The notes: a model not told the origin generated them from the sequence alone. Positions 27,285 through 38,173 are shown, counted from the first letter of the stretch. The stretch is 64,000 nt of DNA from Prochlorococcus sp. AG-409-J03 (GCA_003215695.1 QCJZ01000001.1:1-64000), one strand, 5' to 3'. Made by a program: numbers and translations.

Positions 27285-28970
27285 ATGATTAAGGAGAGTC
27301 GATTGACATTAATTAATGGCTTTCACCTAAAAAATATTAGAGGTGATGTATTAGGCGGATTGACCGCAGCGGTGGTAGCCCTGCCACTAGCACTAGCGTT
27401 TGGTAACGCTGCGCTTGGTCCTGGAGGCGCTATATATGGTCTTTACGGAGCAGTAGTCGTTGGATTCCTTGCGGCTTTATTCGGAGGAACTCCCGCTCAA
27501 GTTAGTGGACCAACTGGTCCTATGAGCGTAACGGTAGCTGGAGTAGTTGCAAGTTTGGCAGCAGTTGGGGTCCCTAGAGATTTATCGGCTGGAGAAATTC
27601 TTCCTTTGGTAATGGCCGCAGTAGTTATTGGAGGATTATTTCAGATTTTATTTGGCCTACTTAAGCTTGGAAAATACATCACACTTGTTCCATATTCAGT
27701 TGTTTCAGGGTTTATGTCTGGAATTGGTGTAATCATAATCACGCTTCAAATAGGTCCTTTACTTGGAATATCAACTCGTGGAGGTGTAATAGAGTCCCTT
27801 TCAACTTTAGTTACCAGTTTTGACCCAAATGGTGCGGCAATAGCAGTAGCCGTAATGACCCTTGCAATAGTTTTTCTTACTCCGCGCAAAATCAGTCAAT
27901 GGGTCCCTTCACCACTTTTGGCATTATTAATAGTTACTCCTTTATCAATTCTTCTTTTTGGGGAGAGCTCTATTGATCGAATAGGTGCAATACCTGAAGG
28001 GGGCCTTACTCTTAGTCTGCCAGACCCTAGCTTTGATAATTTCTTCCCCATTATTCTTAAAGCTGGTCTAGTTCTAGCTGTTCTTGGTGCTATTGATTCA
28101 CTTCTGACTTCACTCGTTGCAGATAATATTTCTCAAACAAGACATAATTCTGACCGAGAACTTATAGGACAAGGTATAGGAAATGCGGTTGCTGGCATTT
28201 TCACAGGTCTACCTGGAGCTGGGGCCACGATGAGAACGGTTATAAACGTCAAATCTGGAGGTTCCACACCAATTTCAGGAATGGTTCATTCAGTGGTATT
28301 ACTACTTGTTCTTGTTGGAGCAGGTCCACTGGCTGCACAGATACCTACAGCTCTACTTGCAGGAATTTTAATCAAAGTTGGTTTAGACATTATTGATTGG
28401 GGATTTCTATTGAGAGCTCATCGTCTTTCTCTAAAGACAGCAAGTGTGATGTATGGAGTCCTTCTTATGACAGTTTTCTGGGATTTAATATGGGCTGTAC
28501 TTGTTGGGGTGTTCATAGCAAATATGCTCACAATCGATTCAATTACTGAAACACAATTGGAAGGAATGGAAGCGGATAACCCAATAGATTCAGAAGCAAG
28601 CAATAATGCTGCAATCGCACAACTTCCATCAGATGAAAAAGCACTTTTAGATCGCTGCGCAGGTGAAGTAATGTTATTTAGATTAAAAGGTCCACTTAGT
28701 TTTGGAGCTGCAAAAGGAATAACCGAAAGAATGATGCTAGTAAGAAACTACAAGGTTTTAATCCTTGATATAACTGATGTACCTAGACTTGGTGTTACCG
28801 CAACTCTTGCCATAGAAGATATGGTGCAAGAAGCACTAAATAACTCAAGAAAAGCATATGTTGCTGGTGCCACTGGGAGGGTAAAAGACAGACTTGCTAA
28901 ATTTGGAGTTGATGTAATAGGGACAAGAAAAGAAGCCCTGACGGCCGCAATTGACAGCATAAATGTTTGA
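27285..28970 (+). CDS. bicA: SulP-family transporter, probable Na+-dependent bicarbonate transporter BicA
   Basis: Membrane importer that would raise cytoplasmic bicarbonate for carboxysomes. It has 561 residues with about 12-14 spans up to residue 430, then a cytoplasmic STAS domain (about 460-555). The N-terminal GGLTAAVVALPLALAFG and FGGTPAQVSGPTGPMSV match BicA closely, including the TPxQxSGPTGP loop. Within the SulP family sulfate transport is a formal alternative. The direct neighbours sbtA and sbtB, both of the bicarbonate system, strongly favour bicarbonate. The start is ATG 27285, 43 bp upstream of sbtA. Confidence 0.85.
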   Translation: MIKESRLTLINGFHLKNIRGDVLGGLTAAVVALPLALAFGNAALGPGGAIYGLYGAVVVGFLAALFGGTPAQVSGPTGPMSVTVAGVVASLAAVGVPRDLSAGEILPLVMAAVVIGGLFQILFGLLKLGKYITLVPYSVVSGFMSGIGVIIITLQIGPLLGISTRGGVIESLSTLVTSFDPNGAAIAVAVMTLAIVFLTPRKISQWVPSPLLALLIVTPLSILLFGESSIDRIGAIPEGGLTLSLPDPSFDNFFPIILKAGLVLAVLGAIDSLLTSLVADNISQTRHNSDRELIGQGIGNAVAGIFTGLPGAGATMRTVINVKSGGSTPISGMVHSVVLLLVLVGAGPLAAQIPTALLAGILIKVGLDIIDWGFLLRAHRLSLKTASVMYGVLLMTVFWDLIWAVLVGVFIANMLTIDSITETQLEGMEADNPIDSEASNNAAIAQLPSDEKALLDRCAGEVMLFRLKGPLSFGAAKGITERMMLVRNYKVLILDITDVPRLGVTATLAIEDMVQEALNNSRKAYVAGATGRVKDRLAKFGVDVIGTRKEALTAAIDSINV

Positions 28971-29013
28971 ACAATAATTTGATTTGAATACTTGAATTAA
29001 CAACTAACAAGAA

Positions 29014-30009
29014 ATGGGACATAACCTTTTCATCCAAAATGCTTTAAGTCCACCAATACTTTTCTTCTTTTTGGGTGCAATTGCATACGCTCTAAAGTCT
29101 GATTTTGAAATCCCAGCTCCTTTACCCAAATTATTTTCTTTATATCTTTTACTTGCTATAGGCTTCAAAGGCGGCATTGAGCTTCAAAAAAGTGGGTTTG
29201 GTTATCCGGTTCTTCCAACTGTGATAGCAGCAATTTTAATGTCGCTATTAATCCCACTTATTTGCTTTTTATTACTGAGATTAAAATTCGATGTTTTTAA
29301 TGCAGCGGCAATATCAGCAGCATATGGATCAATAAGTGCAGTGACATTTATAACAGCTGAAAGCTTTTTAGAAAGTCAAAATATACCCTTTGATGGTTTT
29401 ATGGTTGCAGCTTTAGCATTAATGGAGTCTCCAGCAATAATAATTGGTCTTTTATTAGTCAAATTTGGAGCACCCAAAGATAGGCCGATTAAAAGAAAAA
29501 TGAAATGGGGATCAATTCTTCATGAATCGATGTTAAATGGTTCTGTATATTTACTACTTGGAAGCCTTCTCATAGGTTTTTTAACTTCAGCTATTGATCC
29601 CTCTGACATTAAAAAGATGGAACCATTCACTGGTGAATTGTTCTATGGCGCAGAGTGTTTCTTCCTTCTTGATATGGGAATTGTTGCTGCTCAACGCCTC
29701 GCTCGACTACATAAGACTGGTACTTTTCTCATTATGTTTGCAATATTTATGCCAATAGTTAATGCAGTACTTGGATCAGTAGTGGCTAGATTTCTAAACT
29801 TAGAACCAGGAAATGCTCTTTTATTTGTAGTTCTGTGCGCTAGTGCTTCTTATTTAGCGGTACCCACAGCCATGAGGATGACTGTTCCTGAAGCTCGACC
29901 TGGTTATTACATTTCAACTACTCTTGGATTAACGTTTCCTTTCAATATAATCATAGGAATACCTGTATATATGGGTCTAGTAAACACAATGATTCCATCT
30001 ATTGGGTAA
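29014..30009 (+). CDS. sbtA: Sodium-dependent bicarbonate transporter SbtA
   Basis: High-affinity Na+/HCO3- symporter of the carbon-concentrating mechanism. It has 331 residues and about ten spans in two inverted halves, each with a long re-entrant region (YGSISAVTFITAE near 105 and YLAVPTAMRMTVPEARPG near 290). The central loop (about 155-170, charged) is short compared with freshwater SbtA. It sits between bicA (43 bp) and sbtB (9 bp), all on one strand. Confidence 0.93.
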   Translation: MGHNLFIQNALSPPILFFFLGAIAYALKSDFEIPAPLPKLFSLYLLLAIGFKGGIELQKSGFGYPVLPTVIAAILMSLLIPLICFLLLRLKFDVFNAAAISAAYGSISAVTFITAESFLESQNIPFDGFMVAALALMESPAIIIGLLLVKFGAPKDRPIKRKMKWGSILHESMLNGSVYLLLGSLLIGFLTSAIDPSDIKKMEPFTGELFYGAECFFLLDMGIVAAQRLARLHKTGTFLIMFAIFMPIVNAVLGSVVARFLNLEPGNALLFVVLCASASYLAVPTAMRMTVPEARPGYYISTTLGLTFPFNIIIGIPVYMGLVNTMIPSIG

Positions 30010-30018
30010 CTCAAAATC

Positions 30019-30300
30019 ATGAAAAGACTTGACTTGATTTTTAGTGAAAGAGAATTAAATGATGTTCTTTCAGTATTAGAAAAAGCTGAAGTTCCTGGCT
30101 ATACGGTTATGAAACATGCCACAGGGAGAGGGCCAGAAAGAATTGTGACTGAAGACATGGAATTCACTGGATTTGGTTCAAATGCACACGTAATACTTTT
30201 TTGTGAGCAAGAGATAATCGACAAGATAAGAGACAATATCAAAACTGTTCTTAGTTACTACGGAGGCGTGGCATATGTTTCTGAAGCAACTCCTCTTTAA
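30019..30300 (+). CDS. sbtB: PII-like regulator SbtB, without the C-terminal redox loop
   Basis: PII-like trimer that binds adenine nucleotides and caps SbtA to stop bicarbonate leakage. It has 93 residues. GYTVMKHATGRGPER (about 28-42) corresponds to the start of the T-loop, and the rest keeps the ferredoxin-like fold. The C-terminus ends ...YVSEATPL. The extra tail with a CGPxGC-type pair that freshwater SbtBs use as a redox switch is missing, and the only cysteine is in ILFCEQE. Its place 9 bp after sbtA supports the assignment. Confidence 0.9.
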   Translation: MKRLDLIFSERELNDVLSVLEKAEVPGYTVMKHATGRGPERIVTEDMEFTGFGSNAHVILFCEQEIIDKIRDNIKTVLSYYGGVAYVSEATPL

Positions 30301-30323
30301 ACATTCTTACCAATTAATTTAGA

Positions 30324-31340
30324 TTAAGCATGAACCCAATCGACTCGAATTGATTTCCGACTATTTAAATATCTATCTATTGCCATAGCAGCTATACATC
30401 CATCAGAAGCTGCGACAACTGCTTGCTTGAAAGGGGTATTTCTTATGTCGCCAATCGCCCAAATCCCTTCAACTGTGGTAGACATAAAGTCATCCACCAA
30501 AACTCCACCATCCTCCTTAAAAGCAACCTGATCGCCAAGAAAGTCGGTAATAGGCTTTGATCCACTCATATAAACAAAAACTCCTTCAAGTGCAATATCT
30601 TGATGGGTATCAATTGAACGATTCTTCACTTTAATACCTGTCACCCCAGAATCATTACCTTCAATTTGCATTAACCTCGTTTTACTCCAATGGTTCACAT
30701 TTGGTTTGGATAAAAGGTCTTGCGCATGATGATCATCTGGTTTCGGATCATTGGATGTTATCCAATGAACTTTAGAAGCAAATTTTGTAAGAACATTTGC
30801 TTCTTCAATAGCCTCTTTATTAATCCCTACAACGGCGACTTCTCGGTCTCTATAAAAAGCTCCATCACACGTTGCGCAATAGCTGACTCCCCTACCTAAG
30901 AATTCAGCCTCACCTTTGAATGATGCTGGCCTTCCCATTGCACCACTTGCAACGACCAATGCTTTTGCTTTAAAAGTTCCCTCAGGAGTATATACAGTTT
31001 TCAAGTCACCACTAGCATCAATGCCAAAAACTTGAGCTCTGTGATAATCAGCCCCATATTGAATCGCTTGGTCTCTCATTAGTTTCAACAGGGCCTCCCC
31101 ACTCATTTCACTCGAGACACCTGGGTAATTAGCAATTTGATGTGTTATGGCTAGCGCACCTACATCAGGATTCTTATCAAGAATTACAGTTTTTAAGTCT
31201 GCTCGGGAAGTGTAAAGCGCACAACTGCAACCAGCAGGCCCACCACCAACTATTACAACATCAGTTTCAATGGTTTCCAATGGAAAAGCTCTTAGTAGTT
31301 TTTGCCCTCTTTCAAAAGAGAAAAGGGTGTTTGATATCAC
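30324..31340 (-). CDS. Thioredoxin-reductase-like flavoprotein with degraded NADPH motifs
   Basis: A 338-residue two-domain FAD protein. FAD binding is shown by VVIVGGGPAGCSCALYTSR near 29-47 and by AIGDIRN near 294. The redox-active pair is CATCDG near 158. In the inserted domain, ordinary NADPH-thioredoxin reductases read GGGDSA and HRR; this one has VVGINKEAIEEAN and WITSNDPKPDDHH, so both NADPH signatures are lost. Cyanobacterial relatives that do not use NADPH (ferredoxin-dependent or other deep-branching types) have been described, and this may be one. It starts at GTG 31340 and converges on sbtB with 23 bp between stops. Confidence 0.82.
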   Translation of the reverse strand: MISNTLFSFERGQKLLRAFPLETIETDVVIVGGGPAGCSCALYTSRADLKTVILDKNPDVGALAITHQIANYPGVSSEMSGEALLKLMRDQAIQYGADYHRAQVFGIDASGDLKTVYTPEGTFKAKALVVASGAMGRPASFKGEAEFLGRGVSYCATCDGAFYRDREVAVVGINKEAIEEANVLTKFASKVHWITSNDPKPDDHHAQDLLSKPNVNHWSKTRLMQIEGNDSGVTGIKVKNRSIDTHQDIALEGVFVYMSGSKPITDFLGDQVAFKEDGGVLVDDFMSTTVEGIWAIGDIRNTPFKQAVVAASDGCIAAMAIDRYLNSRKSIRVDWVHA

Positions 31341-31537
31341 TTGGGTTAATAGATTAGACTTTTACCCCAAATCAAATCAAATGTTTGTGTTCTTCAACTC
31401 TAATGAAAATATTCTAGGTTGAGTCATAACAAAACATCTTCTAAATAGATTTAATTGATTAAGAGCAAATCTACATATATCCAGTTCCAATCTGAAGACA
31501 CAAAAAACCCTAGATCTTCTAAAGTAAAAGCTGATTA

Positions 31538-31858
31538 ATGAGATCATTGAGCGACTCAGAAATACTGCTAAAAGCAGCTGTCAATCGAATAGCAGCTCGG
31601 ATAATAGAGAAAGTGATTAATTCTGCTCAAGAATTCACTGAGATTGCTGAAGAATTACCGCAAAAGCTCCAAAATGAATGGTCTAGCTTTAAAGAAGAAG
31701 TTATGGAAGAAGCTGAACGTCTAGCAAAACAGACTAATACTTCAGAAGAACAAAGTTCTAATGAACAATTAAGTAAAGAAGATTTAATTCAAATTCAAAT
31801 CGATCATCTCAGATCGAAGGTTATCGACATAAATAAAGATATTGAGGGGAAAAATTGA
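31538..31858 (+). CDS. Small charged helical protein upstream of the ABC1 kinase
   Basis: A 106-residue, strongly helical and acidic protein with no signal peptide or span. The stretch from about 26 to 75 (AQEFTEIAEELPQKLQ, EEVMEEAERLAKQ) and the C-terminal EDLIQIQIDHLRSKVIDINKD look like coiled coils. Its stop overlaps the TTG start of the ABC1/UbiB gene (31855-31858), indicating translational coupling and perhaps a joint role. I do not recognise a named family. Confidence 0.68.
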   Translation: MRSLSDSEILLKAAVNRIAARIIEKVINSAQEFTEIAEELPQKLQNEWSSFKEEVMEEAERLAKQTNTSEEQSSNEQLSKEDLIQIQIDHLRSKVIDINKDIEGKN

Positions 31859-33534
31859 TCTTTCTAGCTAGTCAACTTCAGAGATTTGGTAGAGCCTTTA
31901 AAATTTGGTTAATATTATTAGGATTACTTTTTTATTTATGGTTTGATTCTAAAAAATGTACATATTTAAAAGGATATACCTCTGAAAGAAGAGAAAAGAG
32001 AAATACTTTAAGAGCGAAATGGCTTACAAAAGAATTAATTAAACTAGGTTCTGCATTTATAAAATTAGGCCAACTCTTATCTGCAAGAGCTGATGTTATT
32101 CCTTCTGCATGGGTTAATGAACTTACCACTTTACAAGATCGAGTTCCCCCTTTTTCATTTAACAAAGTCCAAGAAATATTAATAAAGCAACTCGGAAATT
32201 CATATAAAAAAATCATAAGTATTAACGAAATTCCAATTGGATCAGCATCCCTTGCTCAAGTTCACAAAGCCAGATTAATTAATGACAAAAACGTTATTTT
32301 AAAAGTACAAAGACCAGACATTGAAAAATTTTTCAAGCTTGACTTAGATGTGATGAATCAAGTTGCAAAAGTAGTACAAAGGATAAAGTTTTTAAGTCGA
32401 GGTAATGACTGGGTAGGTATTGCAAAAGAATCTAAGAGAGTATTAATCAGAGAACTAGATTTCCGCATTGAAGCTCAATATGCTGCAAGATTTAGACAAC
32501 AATTTATAGATGACTCAGATGTGTTAATCCCAAGTGTATTTTGGGATTTAAGTACCAGTAAAGTCTTATGCTTGGAGTATTTACCAGGAATCAAGATAAA
32601 TGATATTAAATCTCTAAAAAGTAATAATATTGATACATCTTTAATTGCAAAGATTGGAGCTACAAGTTATTTAAAGCAACTAGTTAATTACGGTTTTTTC
32701 CATGCTGATCCTCATCCTGGGAACCTAGCCGTATCAAAGGGTGGATCTCTTATTTACTATGATTTTGGGATGATGGGTTTTGTCTCTGAGCGAATTAGGG
32801 GCAGGCTCAATTCAATGATCAAAGCCGCAGCACTTGGAGATGTCAATGGACTAGTCAAAGAGCTTCAAATTGCAGGATTAATAGAGGCAAATATTGAAAT
32901 AGGTCCAGTTAGAAGATTAATAAGAATAATGTTAAATGAGGCCCTCACTCCTCCCTTTGATTCTCGCATTATAGAAAAACTTTCTGGTGACTTGTCCGAA
33001 CTAGCTTACGGAAAGCCCTTTAGAATACCAATAGAGTTGATTTTTATATTCAGAGCATTATCAACCTTTGAAGGAGTTGGAAGATATTTAGATCCCGAAT
33101 TTAATTTAATCGCAATAGCAAAACCGTTTCTCCTCCCACTCATGACCTCAAAAAGTTCAGATCCTAATGACTTGTTTAATGAATTAGGTCGCCAGGTTAG
33201 TGAAATAGGAAGTAAAGCCGTTGGCTTACCAAAAAGACTTGATGAAAATCTAGAGCGATTGGAACAAGGTGATTTACAACTACAGGTTCGAATGGGTGAA
33301 TCTGATAGACAATTGAGAAGAATGATTAATGCTCAACAAACATTAGGTAATTCTGTTCTACTCGGATCACTTGCAATATCATCAGCCCTATTAGTCTCAA
33401 CGAATAGACCTTTTTTATTTGTTATACCAATAACTTTAGGAATCCCAATAGCCCTAAGCTGGATTAAATTAAAGTTTAAGATGAGAAGCGAAAGTCGTTT
33501 AGATAAGTTTCAAGGGAAAAAATTCTATGATTAG
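31855..33534 (+). CDS. ABC1/UbiB-family atypical kinase
   Basis: A 559-residue member of the ABC1K/UbiB family, which in bacteria and plastids supports quinone or prenyl-lipid metabolism. Family elements are KLGQLLSARADVIP, the alanine-rich loop in EIPIGSASLAQVHKA, the catalytic stretch GFFHADPHPGNLAV, and YYDFGMMGF. Two hydrophobic segments at about 500-530 give a C-terminal membrane anchor, and another near 15-24 is possible. The start TTG at 31855 overlaps the upstream small gene. The precise substrate cannot be read from sequence. Confidence 0.88.
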   Translation: MIFLASQLQRFGRAFKIWLILLGLLFYLWFDSKKCTYLKGYTSERREKRNTLRAKWLTKELIKLGSAFIKLGQLLSARADVIPSAWVNELTTLQDRVPPFSFNKVQEILIKQLGNSYKKIISINEIPIGSASLAQVHKARLINDKNVILKVQRPDIEKFFKLDLDVMNQVAKVVQRIKFLSRGNDWVGIAKESKRVLIRELDFRIEAQYAARFRQQFIDDSDVLIPSVFWDLSTSKVLCLEYLPGIKINDIKSLKSNNIDTSLIAKIGATSYLKQLVNYGFFHADPHPGNLAVSKGGSLIYYDFGMMGFVSERIRGRLNSMIKAAALGDVNGLVKELQIAGLIEANIEIGPVRRLIRIMLNEALTPPFDSRIIEKLSGDLSELAYGKPFRIPIELIFIFRALSTFEGVGRYLDPEFNLIAIAKPFLLPLMTSKSSDPNDLFNELGRQVSEIGSKAVGLPKRLDENLERLEQGDLQLQVRMGESDRQLRRMINAQQTLGNSVLLGSLAISSALLVSTNRPFLFVIPITLGIPIALSWIKLKFKMRSESRLDKFQGKKFYD

Positions 33535-33546
33535 TAATTTTTAAAC

Positions 33547-34872
<1,326 letters not shown>

Positions 34873-35000
34873 CTACATTATTCCTATATGTTCCTGAATT
34901 GCTAATCTGGCTTGCTTTCCAAGACCTAATCTATCAAATTTGTCTTAACAAAAAATACACATATACATCACTAGAGGCTCAACCAAAATCAAGCAGGGAA

Positions 35001-37817
35001 ATGACCACTTTGAATCAAAATCGATCAAAAATGAATGGAAGTCTAACTTCAGAACCAGATTCTTTCAGCGATGAAGCTTGGAATTTGTTATTGATAGCTG
35101 AACAATCAGCCAGAAGGTGGCGACATGAGAATTTAGACGTTGAACATATAATTGAAGTACTTTTTAGAAATAAAAAATTTCAAAAATATACAAAGTCATT
35201 ACCTGTAAATCATGACGAAATCAATGAAATTTTAGAAAACTTTATCGCTGAACTTCCAGTTAAGAATCAATCAGACTTGTTTATTGGAGAAGATTTAGAG
35301 ATTCTTCTTGAAACAGCTGAGGGTTTTCGCACTAGATGGGGATCTAATCAAATAGAGATATCTCATATCCTTATGGCAATTGGCAGAGACAGTCGCTTAG
35401 GGGAAGATCTTTTTTATCAAGCAGGACTCCCCAGTGAAATCCTTGAAGCGGAGTTAAGTCGCTTGCCAGCACCGAAGTCTTTTAAAAAAGCAAAACGAAA
35501 TACAACAATTCAACAAAAAGAGGAGCTATCACGAAAAGAAGAACTATCACAAAAAGATTTAAAGTCTTCTTTCTCTACAGAAAACGTCTCAAAGCATCCT
35601 AACCGCGAGCGAATTAATCCTCCCTCTGAAGAAAAAGTCAGATCAAAACAGGAACCTTTAAATCTTAATGAAACGCCAAGTGCATTAGAGTTATATGGCA
35701 AAGATCTTACAGCTGAAGCTGAGAATGGGAAATTAGACCCTGTGATTGGGAGAGAATCTGAAATAAAAGCAATTACAAAAGTTTTATCTCGAAGAGGTAA
35801 AAATAATCCCGTACTAATTGGAGCTCCAGGTGTTGGAAAAACAGCAATTGCAGAACTATTAGCTCAAAAAATCGTATATAACGAACTTCCTGCTTCTCTT
35901 CAAGGTTCACGACTAATTTCACTTGATATCGGTGCATTAATAGCGGGAGCTAAATTTCGAGGGCAATTTGAGGAACGCTTTAGATCATTATTAAGTGAAA
36001 TTAGCAATAGTGAAAAAGGAGTAATTTTATTTATTGACGAGTTACACACAATTATAAGTAAAGACAGATCAAATCCTGATGCTGGTAGCCTATTAAAACC
36101 ATTATTAGCCAGTGGAGATTTACGTTGTATTGGTGCAACAACACCTGAAAATTATAGACGTACGGTTGAAAAAGATCTTGCACTTAATAGACGATTTCAG
36201 CAAGTGTTAATCAAAGAGCCAAGTTTAAATTTAAGTTTGGAAATTTTAAAAGGAGTTAAAGAAAATTATGAGATCCATCATGGTGTAACTATTACTAATG
36301 AAGCACTAATCACAGCAAATCGCTTAGCCCATAGATATATTAGTGATAAATGCCTACCTGATAAAGCTATCGACTTGATAGACGAGGCTTCTGCTCAAGT
36401 AAAAATCGAATCTTCATCAAAACCAAAGATCATAGAAAAAAAAGAATCTCAAATTAATCATTTAGATTCATCAATCATGAATGCAAACAAAGAGACAACA
36501 TTAGAGACTATTAACAATCTTGAAGAGAAAAGAGATTTGCTCCTTGATGAGCTTGTTCAAATAAAACAACAATGGCAAAGTCAAATTGAAAGATCAGCTG
36601 TATTACGAAAACTAAAGAAAAAAGTTGAAGAATTAAACAATTTAATAAGAGAAGCCGATATCTCAGGTGATTTTGAAGAAGTGGAGAGGCTTAGATATGA
36701 GGAGCTATATCAAATTAAAGAAAGAATCAATGAAATCGAGTTTTCTATTCAAGAGGACAATACCTATGGAAATTACTTACTAACAGACCAAGTTGACCCA
36801 GAAGACATAGCTGATGTTGTCTCAAGATGGACAGGAATTCCTGTGAGAAAAGTATTGTCGGGTGAAAGACAAAAACTTTTAAATTTAGAGAAAGACTTAG
36901 AAAAAAAAGTTATTGGTCAATTAAATGCTGTACAAGCTGTTGCAGCAGCAATTCGCAGAGCGAGGGCTGGGATGCAAGATATAAGAAGGCCCATAGGATC
37001 ATTTCTTTTCCTTGGCCCTACAGGTGTTGGAAAAACAGAGCTCGCCAAATCGCTTGCAAATTCTTTATTTGATGAGGAGGATGCTTTATTGAGACTTGAC
37101 ATGAGTGAATATATGGAGAGGAATGCCGTTTCAAGACTGTTGGGTGCACCTCCTGGATACGTGGGATACGAAGAAGGTGGGCAATTAACGGAGGCAATTA
37201 GAAAAAGACCTTATTCAGTTTTGCTACTTGATGAGATTGAAAAAGCTCATCAAGAAGTTTTCAATATCCTTTTACAGGTTTTAGATGATGGAAGACTTAC
37301 CGATTCTCAAGGTAGAACAGTAGATTTTAGAAATACAGTTATTGTTATGACCAGTAATCTGGCTAGCAAAGCAATCTTAAATAATTCACTTAAAGTCCAA
37401 AGCGAAAATTCAAATAAAAAAATTCTTGCACAAGAATTAGATCAAAAAATCAACGAGGCCCTAACGAAATATTTTCGACCAGAGTTTTTGAACCGCATTG
37501 ATGAAGTAATAAGATTTAATCCACTAAAACCCGAAAGTTTGGAAGAAATAGTAAAACTTCAACTTGATGAATTAAAGAAGCTTCTCAAGAACCAAGGATT
37601 AGATCTTTATATTGACGAAAACACAATTAAAACACTTGCTGAGGAAGGCTACGAACCTGAATACGGGGCCAGGCCGCTAAGAAGAGTGATTAGAAGAAGA
37701 TTAGAAAACCCATTAGCGACACAAATTCTAGAAGAGGCTTTTGAAGATGCAAAATCAATTAGGGTTGAGACTAAAGATGACGAGTCTAAAAAACTTCTTT
37801 TTTTAATTGATAACTAA
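35001..37817 (+). CDS. clpB: ClpB-type AAA+ disaggregase (probably the ClpB2 branch)
   Basis: Two-ring AAA+ chaperone that pulls proteins out of aggregates with DnaK. The frame opens at a TTG (34899), but ATG 35001, beginning MTTLNQNR, is the better start and gives 938 residues. Then come a ClpN domain (SFSDEAWNLLLIAEQSARRW), a lysine/glutamate linker with a short tandem KEELSRKEELSQK, AAA-1 with GAPGVGKTA, the ClpB middle coiled coil (about 135 residues), AAA-2 with GPTGVGKTE, and a C-terminal domain. I see no ClpP-binding tripeptide of the ClpA type. Sequence departs from ordinary ClpB1, hence the ClpB2 suggestion. Confidence 0.85.
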   Translation: MTTLNQNRSKMNGSLTSEPDSFSDEAWNLLLIAEQSARRWRHENLDVEHIIEVLFRNKKFQKYTKSLPVNHDEINEILENFIAELPVKNQSDLFIGEDLEILLETAEGFRTRWGSNQIEISHILMAIGRDSRLGEDLFYQAGLPSEILEAELSRLPAPKSFKKAKRNTTIQQKEELSRKEELSQKDLKSSFSTENVSKHPNRERINPPSEEKVRSKQEPLNLNETPSALELYGKDLTAEAENGKLDPVIGRESEIKAITKVLSRRGKNNPVLIGAPGVGKTAIAELLAQKIVYNELPASLQGSRLISLDIGALIAGAKFRGQFEERFRSLLSEISNSEKGVILFIDELHTIISKDRSNPDAGSLLKPLLASGDLRCIGATTPENYRRTVEKDLALNRRFQQVLIKEPSLNLSLEILKGVKENYEIHHGVTITNEALITANRLAHRYISDKCLPDKAIDLIDEASAQVKIESSSKPKIIEKKESQINHLDSSIMNANKETTLETINNLEEKRDLLLDELVQIKQQWQSQIERSAVLRKLKKKVEELNNLIREADISGDFEEVERLRYEELYQIKERINEIEFSIQEDNTYGNYLLTDQVDPEDIADVVSRWTGIPVRKVLSGERQKLLNLEKDLEKKVIGQLNAVQAVAAAIRRARAGMQDIRRPIGSFLFLGPTGVGKTELAKSLANSLFDEEDALLRLDMSEYMERNAVSRLLGAPPGYVGYEEGGQLTEAIRKRPYSVLLLDEIEKAHQEVFNILLQVLDDGRLTDSQGRTVDFRNTVIVMTSNLASKAILNNSLKVQSENSNKKILAQELDQKINEALTKYFRPEFLNRIDEVIRFNPLKPESLEEIVKLQLDELKKLLKNQGLDLYIDENTIKTLAEEGYEPEYGARPLRRVIRRRLENPLATQILEEAFEDAKSIRVETKDDESKKLLFLIDN

Positions 37818-37888
37818 TTTTTCAAACATCAGTTAGTGTAGGTTTATAGCCATTCTTTCAAAAGTAACTTCCTTTTAGACTTCCCACA

Positions 37889-38131
37889 GTGACAAGTCCA
37901 ACCTCTCAAGAGGATCAAGACAAGGTAATTCCTACAAAAAAGGAAAAGACTGCCTTAAAAAAAAGTTTTTTATCCTCTACAATCGATGAAATGAAACTCG
38001 TTGTATGGCCCACACGCCAACAACTTTTCAGCGAATCTGTTTCTGTGATTTTAATGGTCACTTTATCAGCCGTATCAATCGCCGCTGTAAGCCGTTTTTA
38101 TGGATGGGCTGCCACTCAGATTTTCCGCTGA
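37889..38131 (+). CDS. secE: Preprotein translocase subunit SecE
   Basis: Small essential subunit of the SecYEG channel. It has 80 residues, with a hydrophilic N-terminus and one C-terminal span (about 50-68). The conserved amphipathic stretch EMKLVVWPTRQQL is directly before it. The start is GTG 37889. It heads the secE-nusG-rplKAJL cluster, in the usual bacterial order. Confidence 0.93.
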   Translation: MTSPTSQEDQDKVIPTKKEKTALKKSFLSSTIDEMKLVVWPTRQQLFSESVSVILMVTLSAVSIAAVSRFYGWAATQIFR

Positions 38132-38173
38132 GTTGATTAACCTAAATTTTTAAACCACTCACAATTTTTTCCA

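Noticed and set aside
34899-35000. 34-residue N-terminal extension of ClpB
   Set aside because: TTG start and an unconserved hydrophobic stretch; ATG 35001 is better.
35514-35560. Short direct repeat in the ClpB linker (KEELS units)
   Set aside because: Only two copies; ordinary low-complexity linker duplication rather than a repeat system.
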